From Membranipora membranacea (Eukaryota > Bryozoa > Gymnolaemata > Cheilostomatida > Membraniporidae), in assembly GCA_914767715.1 (NCBI GenBank), contig OU612073.1, forward strand, positions 13,702,001-13,766,000: a DNA stretch of 64,000 nucleotides. Reading direction: 5' to 3'. The stretch's first letter is position 1, and the number at the start of each line of letters is the position of its first letter. Positions 1 to 12,500 of this stretch are shown in pieces. A program made the position numbers and the translations under genes. A model generated the notes under the pieces. It was not told the DNA's origin, did not search any database, and saw only the letters and a program-made list of their open reading frames with translations.

Positions 1-396
1 AAAACAGTATGAGAAACATCAAGGACAAAATAGCATATGGCACATTTATTTGAGTGTAAGCTATCTTGTAAAGAAAGATACGGTGAATAATAAAACAATA
101 CCTAGCAATATTCCGCCCCACCAGGAGTCCCAGGCGCTTTCTGTGATAAAGAAAAAGAGACAAAACATGAAAATAAATATCATTCCAACATTCAACAAAC
201 AATTTACATGGTTTCATGCCACAGAATTACCAACCAAATAGAACTAAGGCCGATGAGATAGCAACTTAAGTGACAGATCAAAGTTATCGCAATTTGTGAA
301 GTAGTGGCAGCACATAACAAGTATGCATATGCAAAGCGTGTATAACACAACCCCTGTCTCATGACTAACAAAAAAGGAACAACAGTTTCCACTCAC

Positions 397-562
397 TCGC
401 TTTAGTTGTGGGTTCAGGGGTCGTGGTTGTGGTTGTGACAGGGTCCGTCTTTTGTTGGCATGGGCCTCTCATCACTTCTTCGAGATCACCATCTTTACAA
501 GCCTTACGCCTCAGCTGACAGATATTCACATAAGTTTGACCATCCGAACCACAGATATATTC
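397..562 (-). other. AGRN: Agrin exon 21: second half of Kazal 9 and start of a Thr-rich linker
   Basis: The exon codes YICGSDGQTYVNIC and RGPC, then a Thr/Pro run. It ends in phase 1 at a GTGAGTGG donor, so the gene continues left of the window. Positions 1-396 are intron with nothing recognisable. Confidence 0.88.
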
Positions 563-3500
563 CTGACAAGTTATAATCGACAGCTATTATCACAAGTTAT
601 TGGATTCGTTTGAATAAAACAAAGAAATATTATCCTGTAATTCTTATGTTTTATGAAGAAGGCATTGCTGAGCTGGTTTGGGCCACAGGAGTAAATCACT
701 AGAATCGTCTACACATTAAACCATCCCTGCATTCAAACTTTTGTTATTGAGGTTTAAAACTGTTCCAGAATAGATACATAACTTCTGATAGGCTTACCAC
801 TTTATCACCACACTCATAATCACATGTGCACTCAGCTTTGTCCTCATCGTTCACAACACACTGACCATTCTTCCCACAATTCTTTGTATCACATGTCTCC
901 GCTTCCTGTGGGTCTGTGGTCATGTCATCAGGTACTACACATCCCTCTGATGTCAGTATCTGACCTTCTTCATGGCAGCGATCACATTTCAGACCTGGTG
1001 AGAGAAACATATGTCATTAATGAATTAATAACATATCTTGAAGTTAACAAAATTGTAACAAAATCAGGTCTTTGGTATCATTCTAGAGTTCTCAGTCTAA
1101 TTTAAAATACTGCTCTAATTTCATAAACAGTCTGCGGCCCAGTCTCAACTGGTTTTCTCTCAATGTTGAGATGAGAAGGTACTAAAAAGCAAATATTATA
1201 ATGATAGTTTCATCCCAACTTTTAGTGAAAATCAGTAGAACCGGAAACCTGATTCGGTCACTTTAACAAAATGGAAAGCCGAAGAGCACAGGTTAGTTGG
1301 CCCATCGAATACCAGGGCAGCCTATCTGATAAGGGCAGAATCTAACAAACAGAACACATAGACTTACCAGTGACTCCCTCCCTACAGAGACATCTGCCAA
1401 CATTCTGTTCACAGTCTGGTCTGGTTGAACCAAGAGCGTTACACTGACAAGCTGTAAGTATAAAATCAATGTATAATAAAAGCCTGGTTTGTAGACTGGT
1501 TACCCAGGCTTCCAAATCTTCCAGGTGCAGAGACCAGATCAGATATACTCAGTTATAAGGAAGCATACAATGACAAAAACTACAACACGCATAGTATATA
1601 ACATCCGTATGCAAAATAACTTGGTTTTCGAAAGCAAATAATTAAAAAAAAGCGGAGTGCTTAATATAGTAATAGACGTAATATGAGCGCCAAACAAAAT
1701 AGCATATAGAAGAGCGATCATTCGAAGGAACATGCCAAACGGACCAATTTACACGAAACAAATGCATCCACTATGTTTTATTGGCATCCAAGTGGTGGCA
1801 TCTGTGGGCTTCTATTCGAAAGTGGGTCCTGTAGATCAAAACACAATAAACACCATAAATCTTTGGCGATTGTGTCCGTGATGAGGACTTACGAAGGCAT
1901 CCCTCGTTCTTCTGAGTGTTGATGAGACGGATGCCCCACCATCCTGATTTACAAGCATCACAAGTCCTGCCCACCACTCCAAGCTTACAGTCACACTGGA
2001 AACTCAGCGGATCGCAGAGTATACTGTTCGCTCCGAACTGGTGACATTTACAAGTGTCTGTGACAAAAACAAGCAAACAAAACATGTCTAACATAAAATA
2101 CAAGCAGCAACAGAACAGTTCTAACATAAGACACTATAGCAGCAACATAAACAAAATAAGATGAAATACACATATCTAATGCAAGCGACAGTAAACAATG
2201 GTAAAGCCTTGATAGTGAAGACTGAGATCCTAAAAAATCATCCTTTGCCTGTCAGAGGCAAATAACTGTATCGGAGTCGGTTACTTATTTATTACAATCT
2301 ACACTTCGATTATATTCAAATCTTGCATTATTCCAAAGTTTTAAAGGTCATCTAACAGCCGTGCGATGATTTACAGAAAAAGCTAGAACTAATGTTAAAC
2401 CCATATGCCCTGTCCCCATGTATTGTGCCGTGTAGACTATTTGCTGGAGACAGAGCATATATGGATAACTATAGTATTGCAAATGCTGCAAACAAAATAT
2501 AAACTTATAATGAAAGCGGATTATCAACAATAATTTAATAGACAATATTGTCAACCAAAACTGTTCAACTCACTGATATTGTGTTTTGCACCAACTGGGG
2601 CGTCAGCTAAAACATTTTATAAACCCAAAATCTGTCAAATTAGGTCTTAAATAACTGGCGATAGCTTAACACACTACGATAGATAAACTTTTTTTCAAAA
2701 TACATCATGACCTAACTAGATTTTACAAAGACATCAACTTTCCATAGTTACATCCAATAGAAATAGCTAAGTGATGTCAAGGTATCGACTGATGTTAATC
2801 ACATCCGCCAGTTCAGGGCAACCTAGACACATGGGAGACAACTTGTTCAACTTGCACGGACATGCAACTCCATAATACATAAAGACTTTGAGTTCTTTAA
2901 TCAGCAAAACTATAAGCTAATATTGACACAACAACCAAAGTCAGGTTTTTGAAAGTAATATATGTATAACTGATTTGTTGAGCTTTGGCATGTTAAAGCT
3001 GGGGGAAGGGAAGAAAATAATTGGGGATCATTGCTGCTTTACCTTGAGGCCTATTCCATGCTAATAATGTATAATGACAATGTGTAAATTACTGGTTCTG
3101 ATGTCCATATAGACAGTTCCAGCTCATATATTTGGTACTCGGATACCAATCCAAAATGGAATGGTAAACGTGTTAGTCATACTCCTAATCTTAAAAAAAT
3201 CACTACTTTAAAAGGTGTAGGCCCTTAGCCCTAGTACCCAGTTTGTTTACAGCCTCTGACAAAGGCTTGCTAATATATAACATAATCAGACAGCCTACAA
3301 GTGAATATAACTACTTACAGGGACATCCTCTATGCTCAGGACCAGGAGAAGCTATAGTTACATTATCAGGACAACAACCGAACTCAGTGTATGTGCATTC
3401 TGGTACATTAACATCTGTGAAATACATCAATAACAACATAGGACAACATAACAACAGGGTGACAAACACTAATATATTCAGCTAGGTGTGGTGACTAAAC

Positions 3501-6500
3501 ATAATGTAACATAGACGCGGTCTAGAACAAGTTTGTCCCCTCTGTGAATGCGGAGGAATACCTAAATAATTATCAAGCGTAGCCACCTCGATACCCGACT
3601 TTTGCAATAGCACTCAGCCACCATAGAGGGTACAAACTTGTTCTAGATGTGGTCATGGTGTTTTGTCTGAATATCAGTGTTGCTCTAGGGTAAGATCAGA
3701 CATATCGAACAATTGAGACCAAAGATCAAAATAATAGTTATTTACTTATGTCTTTTAGGAAAGTGCAGATAAAAAAGGCTGTCATTGGTAACTTAATGAC
3801 CTCTGTACAGCACTTGATGTTTTCCAAAATGTGCACCATTCCATTGTTATGGTTAACAGTTTTTAGATTTCTGAGGCTTCGTAGATTTCCAGGGTCTTAC
3901 TTACCCTTCGGGCAGCAATGGCCGCCTTGAGCAGCACAGTAGCTATTTGCAGGGCAGAGGTCACACTGCCCGATTTGATTTGGAAGACAGGTGCTACAGT
4001 TTATGTAAGAACCTGAGCTATCTAAGGAGGGTGACTGTGAATCATAACATAATGGGGTCGGTGAAGGCTGGGGAGTTGTCTCTTCTGTGACTAAAATAAA
4101 AACAAGGTTGAATAGGGATAGAATAAAACTTGTGCACTATTCACAACACAATGAGAAAATAAGAAAGAGTTAAATCCGATTTTTACTGATGAACTTGGTA
4201 AAACCTTAGTGCGTATTTCAAACACAACTTGATAGTTATCTACCTACTGAATAAAGTGGCATTACTCTCCAGTAACAGATACTAACCTGCACAGAAGTCT
4301 TCAGCTCTCAGTGAGATCTGACGTTGTGTTTTACATTGCGTCTCTCTCAGTTCACAGATGTTATTATACAGTACTCCATCACTACCACACGATGGCATTG
4401 AGTCAGCGCTGGAAAAATATTTAAGGTGTGTTAATCATAGATGGAAAGGGGTTGTCTAGTTCATTCTTTTTTTTAAACAGTAAAACATTTGGACGCGAGT
4501 GTTACTTGCTGGTACAGGCAACATGAAGCGTGTTCAAACATTCACACAACTCACTGGTTCACAGACATTTCACTCCATTTTAGACAAGCAGTGCTATTGA
4601 CCAATCTGACAAACTCTACTTTGCTTGAGGTTATCAAATGTAGGCAGTATTTGCTCCATCCTAAATAGATGTTATGCCAGTACCAATACTCTCTCAATGG
4701 AGGCAGGAAATTGTTGAAATGAGGGCCCAACAACCAGCATTGTGGCAAGTATGAAGGTAAGGTATTAGGCCTATACTAAATATGTCCCAAAATTAGAAAT
4801 CTTGTATGCTACATTAAATCTGTGAATATCTGTCGTATACATATACATATACGTATACGTATACAACTAGAGTGACAAAGCATTGGTGCTAGATGAGGGA
4901 TTTCAACACCCAGTTACTCACCTCCAAAAATCCCACCTGATGTCATACACAAGTAACAGTATTTCTTAAAATTAATTTAATTCAAAACCGTGTTAGCAAA
5001 CAAGTTGCCGAAACCTTAACAAGCATCAACACTTAGGGTGGTAGTTTTGTTTCATTACAAGATAGATCAACAGGCAGTTGACAAAGATATGTCTCTATCG
5101 CTGTCACAATGTTTGCACACGCAAAACTAAAGCTAATGTTTGCTACCTCACAGCCATCAATCCAAAAGGGGTGGTCAACATAAGAGTTGATGGAAAATTG
5201 AGAGCAGCAAACCGACATTCTAGTAGTAACAGTTTTGTGAGCTTACGAGTTTTCACAGAAGTCGAAAAATCCGGTACATCGACAGACTCCAGGTGGACCT
5301 CCGGTGTAATCACACTGTCCGTCAAATCTGCAGTTAGTATCCTGATTACAGTAGTGGTCCATAAACTGTGTGGTTGTCTGAAACTAGAGAATGAGTCAAT
5401 TTTGAGTGCCATGAGGTACTATGTCAAGGAGTAAAAGAACAAACCAGTTCCGTGGTACACTTTTTGCATGTGTTGCAGATTGAGTTTTCAGTCATATTAC
5501 CTGAATACTAAGGGGTGATATGATAACTAGAATCGAGTTGTAGTAATGTAGGGTAGTAAACTAAAAGTCAGGTTTCCTGTGATCTAACTACCAGATGAAT
5601 GCATCACACTATTATGGTGTACTCAGGAAGTCAGTGTGTTAGAAACTTGAGAGGAAGGAAGTCATGAGTCCCGGTATGAAAGTCTGTTTGCAGAGATAAT
5701 GGTTACCACCGTTACATACCACGTTTCCTGTTTGTCCACTCATACCATCACCACCATCATCGCCTGTCTCATCGTCATCTGCAGAAAACAAAAACAACAT
5801 AAATTGGAGAGATGAAAGGGTGACTAGGAAGGTAGGTACAACAATGGAATAATGGGTCTAAATTGACTTTACATCTGATTCAGTTATAATCCAGTTTCTT
5901 TTATCTTCATTCGCTTCCACATGTAATTTATTTTTTGCAAATAAATAGTTATAGCCACAGCAGCAATTGATTTCAGTTGGTGGCTTCAATCAGAAAGGGT
6001 TCATCCCGTTCAAAGGCACAATAGGCAGAAGAAGGAACCGAAGTTCTCAAACGCCTAACCATGTTGGAAAGTCGGGTTATTCCGATTATCTGAAAAAGTG
6101 AGCTTACTTATCACATAGAGTTATCTCCTTATCACTCATGAGAAGACAATCATAGTACTCACCATCACCAGACCCTGACAGCCTATCACTGGTACATTGA
6201 CCTCTATAAGCCACAGGTATAGATCTCTGAAGACGACATGATTCCTTTTGTAGAGCACATTGGTTGACATATGTCTGTTGATCACCTCCACATATATAAT
6301 CACCACTTTCAGGGCAGTCAAAATCACAGAGACAGAACTGGCCTGCAGACATGAATAACAAAAACATCATTCAATGTCATGTGTAACTGCAGCACCCGAC
6401 TTAATCTCAAATATGATCGCTTTTGAAAATAACAAATGAGGACTCCGACGAAGAAAATTGACATGGTGTTCCCTCATCAAGGTTTCAACTAAATATAAGG

Positions 6501-9500
6501 CCAATGGAATACAAAAGCTTAGAGTTGGAAACACTGTTCTTAAGGCTTACATTAGTCTAAGTGCTCAGATGGCTGCAAGGCCAGTGAGTCTGAGCACTCA
6601 GACTAGGCTTACATTTGCAAACGGTGGAGACTAAAATATAAACGGTTACGTACCGACACAGACACCATTGAACATACACGGAGTTTCTCTCTCACATTGG
6701 TCGCCATCACAGGGACCGTCAGATAATACAGCTATACGCCTCTGCTGCTTACATTCCTACAAACAAAATCATTATTCTGAATACATTTGCTCAGAGAGGA
6801 TACTCAGTGCTTCGCATTTGAATTGCTCACAAAATCATAACAAGGGATATGATAAACTTTTGACAGAATAGTTTTAGCAAAACCATAGTAGGACTTGAAC
6901 CAGGTATCAGGTATCAGTATGGCCATAGAGTCTCAATTTAATGGACCAAATCTAAAAACGAAATATTAGGCTATCACTCATCTATAATTTTGTTGTAACA
7001 GGTTATATAATTTGAGTATTGAACAGAAACCAACCTCGACAGTAAGCTGACATATAGAAGGGTAGGTGAGGCCGTCGTCAGCACAGACGGGACTGTTAGT
7101 CTCAATACAAGCATCTACAGGGCACAAGCATACAGGGTTACCATCTGTATTGTGACAAACTCCAAACTCACAATTCTTATTTGAGCACTTATCTACAAAT
7201 AGAACGAACAAAACATCAAGAGACCATAATATTCTAAACTTGTTGAGCTAAGATTAGCCAAAGGCCTACTTATGAATTACTGGCAGTAGGTAGTGATTGG
7301 ACTTGACACATAAAATGTGATACTAAAATGGTTTTGGCATCTAATTGAGTTCAAAAGACAACTCCTTAAGCTCAAGATGGCAACAGAACCGGATGATCTT
7401 ACACACAGGAGTGCTCCGAACTGCCTGCAAACTGAGAGCAACTTGGCACCGAATACGGCGGCTGTGCCCTTAAAGGGCAACCAAGGTTTCAAACAACTTC
7501 TCATTGATGGCCATTGATTAATAGCAGATTGCACCTTCAGCATGGGGAAAAGGACAAAATATAATTCGGATGATTATTCAGCCAGAATTCTTGTGAAACA
7601 TTTCTTCCATCAGGCACTAAAACTCAGCTAAAAGACAATACCACATAGCAGTTTCCTGTTCCTGTTATTATTTAGCCTGTGCTCTATAATTATTACAGCA
7701 AAGTCTTGGAACCTCCCCTAAACTGAAGTGTTACCCGGCTTAGAGTCAGCAACTACTTTGAGTTTTGCATCGCGTAATGCACAAAGCTGATGCTGCCCAG
7801 CACATTATTTGCTACCCATTAATGCATTGCTGCGAAACCTTGGTTGCCCTTTAAGGCACTATTATTTCTCAGTCTTCCGACAGAAACAAACTTGTGATTT
7901 TACCCACTTAACCAATTTATAACAGTAGGAGAAGATAAGACTTACTGCAGCTTCCCTGGTGAGATATGTTGACACTTTTCTCAGCTAGACAGTTAGATTT
8001 TCTCAGATCACATTCATTGAGGTAAGTCTTTCCATCCTGACTACAGACCTACAATCAAGCACAAGAGGTAAATCAAATTTGCTTTCTAAAGCGCTAAACA
8101 TTTCATCTTAGCTAAGATTTCAACAACGAAAAAGGCAAGACACTATCCAATAATATTATAGGTGTTTTCATTGAGATGGGAGTTTGGATGTCCTGTCGAC
8201 AGCTCTGAGAACTTACAGGTTTTAAATTGGTTGATTAAAAACCAATTACAACACTATCCAATTATTATAGGTGTTTTAATTGAGATGGATGTTTGGACGG
8301 TCCATGGAAGGCTCTGAGAACTTACAGGTTTAAGACTAGCAGGACATTTAGGGCAGACACAAGTAGGGATAGTGATGTTCACTTCCTTATTAGGTCTCCT
8401 TAGCTCACATTCCCCATCATTAGGACAGTCGTAGTTCAGACATGTATTCTCCTCTGAAACATTGCAAGCAATAGGTTATGAGAAATGATGTGATCTTTGA
8501 TACATCTGCGTAAAAATGCATTCATATAATTAGCATTTGAATACTGGCAGCCAAGGACCAATTTGAAGTAATACTGTGTCCAAGGCTGTGACTTTTTTCA
8601 CAGATATGAATTTTTTTAAATTGGTATCTACATTAGACTTAATATCGACTGTTATGTCTATGGAATGTACCTATGATAGGTGAAGCAATAAAGTCTAAAA
8701 CTTCAGTTATGACGCATAGCTCCTGTTTATAGCTGTCACTTCTAACAAGAGAGGACAGGCGGTCCCATGTGTCAAAGACTGTCAATAATCTATAATGGCT
8801 CCTCATCAGGAATCTAGTCAATTAGTTGGAAGCTAAAACTCAGCTGAAATGATGACAAAGTAGCTTGTTTCCCAGTTATTAGTAAAATTCAAAATTTGGT
8901 TAATTAAAAAATAATCAAAAATTATTTCTCTGTTACTGGTTGCCAGGGTTACGCCATCCATTACTCTGGCCGCTGAAATTATCGATGAACCCTTGTTTCA
9001 GTTGAAGTTGTGGTCAGTTGTGACATACAACATTGGGATGTTATACTAAAAGAAAGACAATGTAAATGTATAAGACATGGCCTCGCTCCCATCATACTAC
9101 ACTATGGGCAGGCATTCATGGTTGTCAAATTCTTTTCAAGATGAGTTCTGATAGAAACACTAACTGTGTTTATTTTCTTGCTAGCGTAGTGCCGTAGTCT
9201 TACATATTTGAAGCTTCTTTTCTCACCGGGAGCTATTATATAAAAAGGAGAATTATGTTTAACAAACAAAATATTGGACATACCACAGGGTTGTCTTCCA
9301 GCGACTGTGATATTTCTCCTCTGTACACATGATTGCTGCTGTAGCTTACACAGGTTACGGTACGTCACCCCGTCCTCTCCGCAGATCTCATCTCTATCTG
9401 GAGGGCAGTCACTCGGACACTGACAGGTCGGAGTACCCGAGTCTGACACCTTACATGTAGAGAAGTATGAACACTCTATATCCAGACACGGGTTACGATC

Positions 9501-12500
9501 TGTAATCAAACAGGATCGAGATACAGGTCACGGTACAAAGGAAGTATATAGTGAGGAACTATAGTTATCTACACATACTTATTTGTTTTATGCTTATTAT
9601 TTACGTCATTTGTTTTATGCACGGTCTTATGTGTCATTTATGACTTGGTCAGCAAATATAATTGATATTATTATCAGAGACTATGGATTATCTATAGTCT
9701 CTGTTATTATTATAATTTTTCTATAAGAGTTGTGTGCACTGTGTAAAATCCTTGTAAAAATGTTCGGAATTTCAAAGTAATAACTTGTGTATACCAAAGT
9801 CAATTTTGCCAAGTTATTTCTCAATCGACTTAGATAAAATGTTATTACGAAAAACTTGAGATTAGAACGGTAGTATTTGCTGTGAGCATCGCAATTGCAA
9901 TAAAAAATATTGCAAATAATTTTGAATTGATGATAGACAGTGGTGTGTTAAGTCAACTAAAATAAAATAGGTTAGTGTCAACTACAGTCATATTTATGTT
10001 ACACGTTATTATTCAAGTTTTCTATATTAAATTAGACTTCGCAGGTCGTAAACCTCTCCAACTTTCATTATAAGATGGGTTTTGTGAAGCACAAAGATCA
10101 TTGTTGTACATACCAAATTTACACCGGCCGACATATGCAATCGTAAGAGTAGAGTTATTCTGCAGACACTGTGCGTACTGCAGGAGACACTCATTATCGT
10201 AGGTCCTGCCGTCAGTACCGCATACAGGAGATAGATTGTCCGGGCAGATAGTAGAGCACTCGCACATAGCCTTATTAAACTCTCCAACTATACAATTCTT
10301 ACCAGTCGGGCATCTAAACCCGTCGCATGGGTCTAAAACAAAAGGAACGAATATGTAGTTAGAGTGGTACTGTATTCTCATCATGTCACAAACAATACTT
10401 TTATGTGAAATGGCAATGAACACATTAAGTTCTTATTACAGTGTCAGTATATTTGATAGACAGTTATTCTTATTTTTCCTATCATCTAATTATATAGGTG
10501 GCCCCTGTAGCTCTTTTTTATGGCCGGAACCACTTTTTTTTTGATGGTCTCTTTACACCAATCTCACACAGCTGAGGTTGGTTGTTAAATTAAATAATAT
10601 CAGGGTGTATAAATGTTACATAAACTCTAACATAAATCATTAAGAGCACTATTAACTGTTAGGCAAAGTTTTATATGAAACTCAATTTTTAACTGTGTAT
10701 TTTTTATGTATTTATTTTCCTTAACCTTGAGCTCTGGGAACATTTTATTTCTATCGCTGTTGGAGACATAATAAACTAAATTAAATATACATAAATAACT
10801 TTCGGTTGACTTATTAAAATCATAACATAATAAATCTCAGATAATTTGAAGCAATAAAAACCGATAATGAACATCCCCATGCCAACTCACTACATTTGCC
10901 GAGTTTAGCGACGGACACCTCAGTGAAAGTAGAGCAGGTATATTTTCTCATCATACACATATTCTGGTAATCTCTACCATCAGACCCACACACAGGAGCA
11001 TCGAGATCCGAGTCACCGAACCCGTACCACTCACGGCACTCTGAGTCGGTCTGTGGACAGTGACAGTAGTGTGTGCTGCCTTCTACTGATGGTATACACT
11101 TAGCACCATACTGACAATCGTTATTCTTACAGGGGTCAGTGACTCCATCGACTGAAATCAGCGACAGGCGCCATCAAATGACAATGTACGAAAACTAGAG
11201 GATTGAGAGCGAATTTGTCCTGCTCAGATTTTGGGATAATTAGACTTGACGCTAGCTTCTAGCAAAGGCAATGTAACATCTTCACCAAAGGTAATTAAAT
11301 CTAAATTCAAAATCTAAGCGGTAAAGTGGGGGTGAAAACAGCAACCACCACAATTGATGACATATGATTGCAAGGACAAACCTTCCTTGATGACCTCATA
11401 ACAGGACAGCGCAAGTCTAGACGAGAGGAACACCACCAACCACCTCATCTCCCGCATTGCCCTCCTTGCGACAAGGCTTAATGATGTAATAATAATTTAG
11501 CAACTTCCTCAATTTGATGTAATCTTAACTCCAGAATATCAATGTAACGGTGCAGAGAGAACCCAGAGAGATGAGAATAATCCTCGTCAGATTCAGCAGA
11601 GGTGGAATTAGCTTGTAGTGTCTCCAGCTTCGGCAGCAGAATAAAATCTAATCTAAGTGACTACTGAGCACCTCACACTAATTATATTTCAGCGTTTATT
11701 GCCACACAAAATCACCAATCAATAGGCATTAGTATGTCACTCATCAGCTAACTCAGCGGCTAACTCATTGGCTAACATATGTCTCTCACTCAGGAATCTT
11801 TAGCTGCTGACTGACTCCATAAACACATCAGGCATATACATACAGAATGATGACAACTTGATCACTAATCTATCAGTTTTTAGTAAGGCTTATATAGACA
11901 AGTCCCTGTCAGTCTGAGCTGAAGATCTCAGGATCTTAGGCTAATAAAACAGTTGTTCTAATAAAGAGCATTAAACTTTGATTTCTACCAATTATTTGGT
12001 TAGTCTTTCTCTTTGAAGCTACTCATTTTTATGGTCTTGTTAACAAGTGAACGTGGCAATTTTTTATTGAAGTAATCCATTGTACTCAACCAAAAAGACA
12101 AGCCATCACCATTATGACATTAAAAACTGCAGACTTGTCAGTTAAAAAGAATATTTTGGAAGCTTAGGAATGCAAATTGCCAGCAGCATAAATGGACCTC
12201 TAACATAGAGGTTTAAAATAACTCTTTGCCCTGTTCCCTATACATTGATGACCACATGTGATACACAAGACTAAACACAGGGCATTTTATTTATTTTATT
12301 TGTGTTAATCAATACATAATGGGATGATAATCTAATTATCTAATACTCTATGGATACACAGTCACTAAATAGACCCTAAACTAGCTTGATCAATAATGTC
12401 ACAAGAGCTAATACGCTGATTAACTTCAATCTTCATCTGTCTAGGAGTCTAAACATATTAATGGAATTCATTTTATCTCACTAGGTTATTGACGGTGACT

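Larger units (their letters stand above)
6163..8453 (-). other. AGRN: Agrin exons 8-12: Kazal 5, 6 and 7, split by introns
   Basis: Kazal 5 is split over 8453-8326 and 8048-7946 (core VCSQDGKTYLNEC). Kazal 6 spans 7192-7035 and 6756-6654 (core PVCADDGLTYPSIC). Kazal 7 starts in 6756-6654 and ends in 6342-6163 (core YICGGDQQTYVNQC). The internal splits are phase 0, between the two halves of each domain. Confidence 0.9.

Noticed and set aside
7277-7543. 88-residue minus-strand frame in an agrin intron
   Set aside because: It lies in a foldback repeat with no domain and no splice context.
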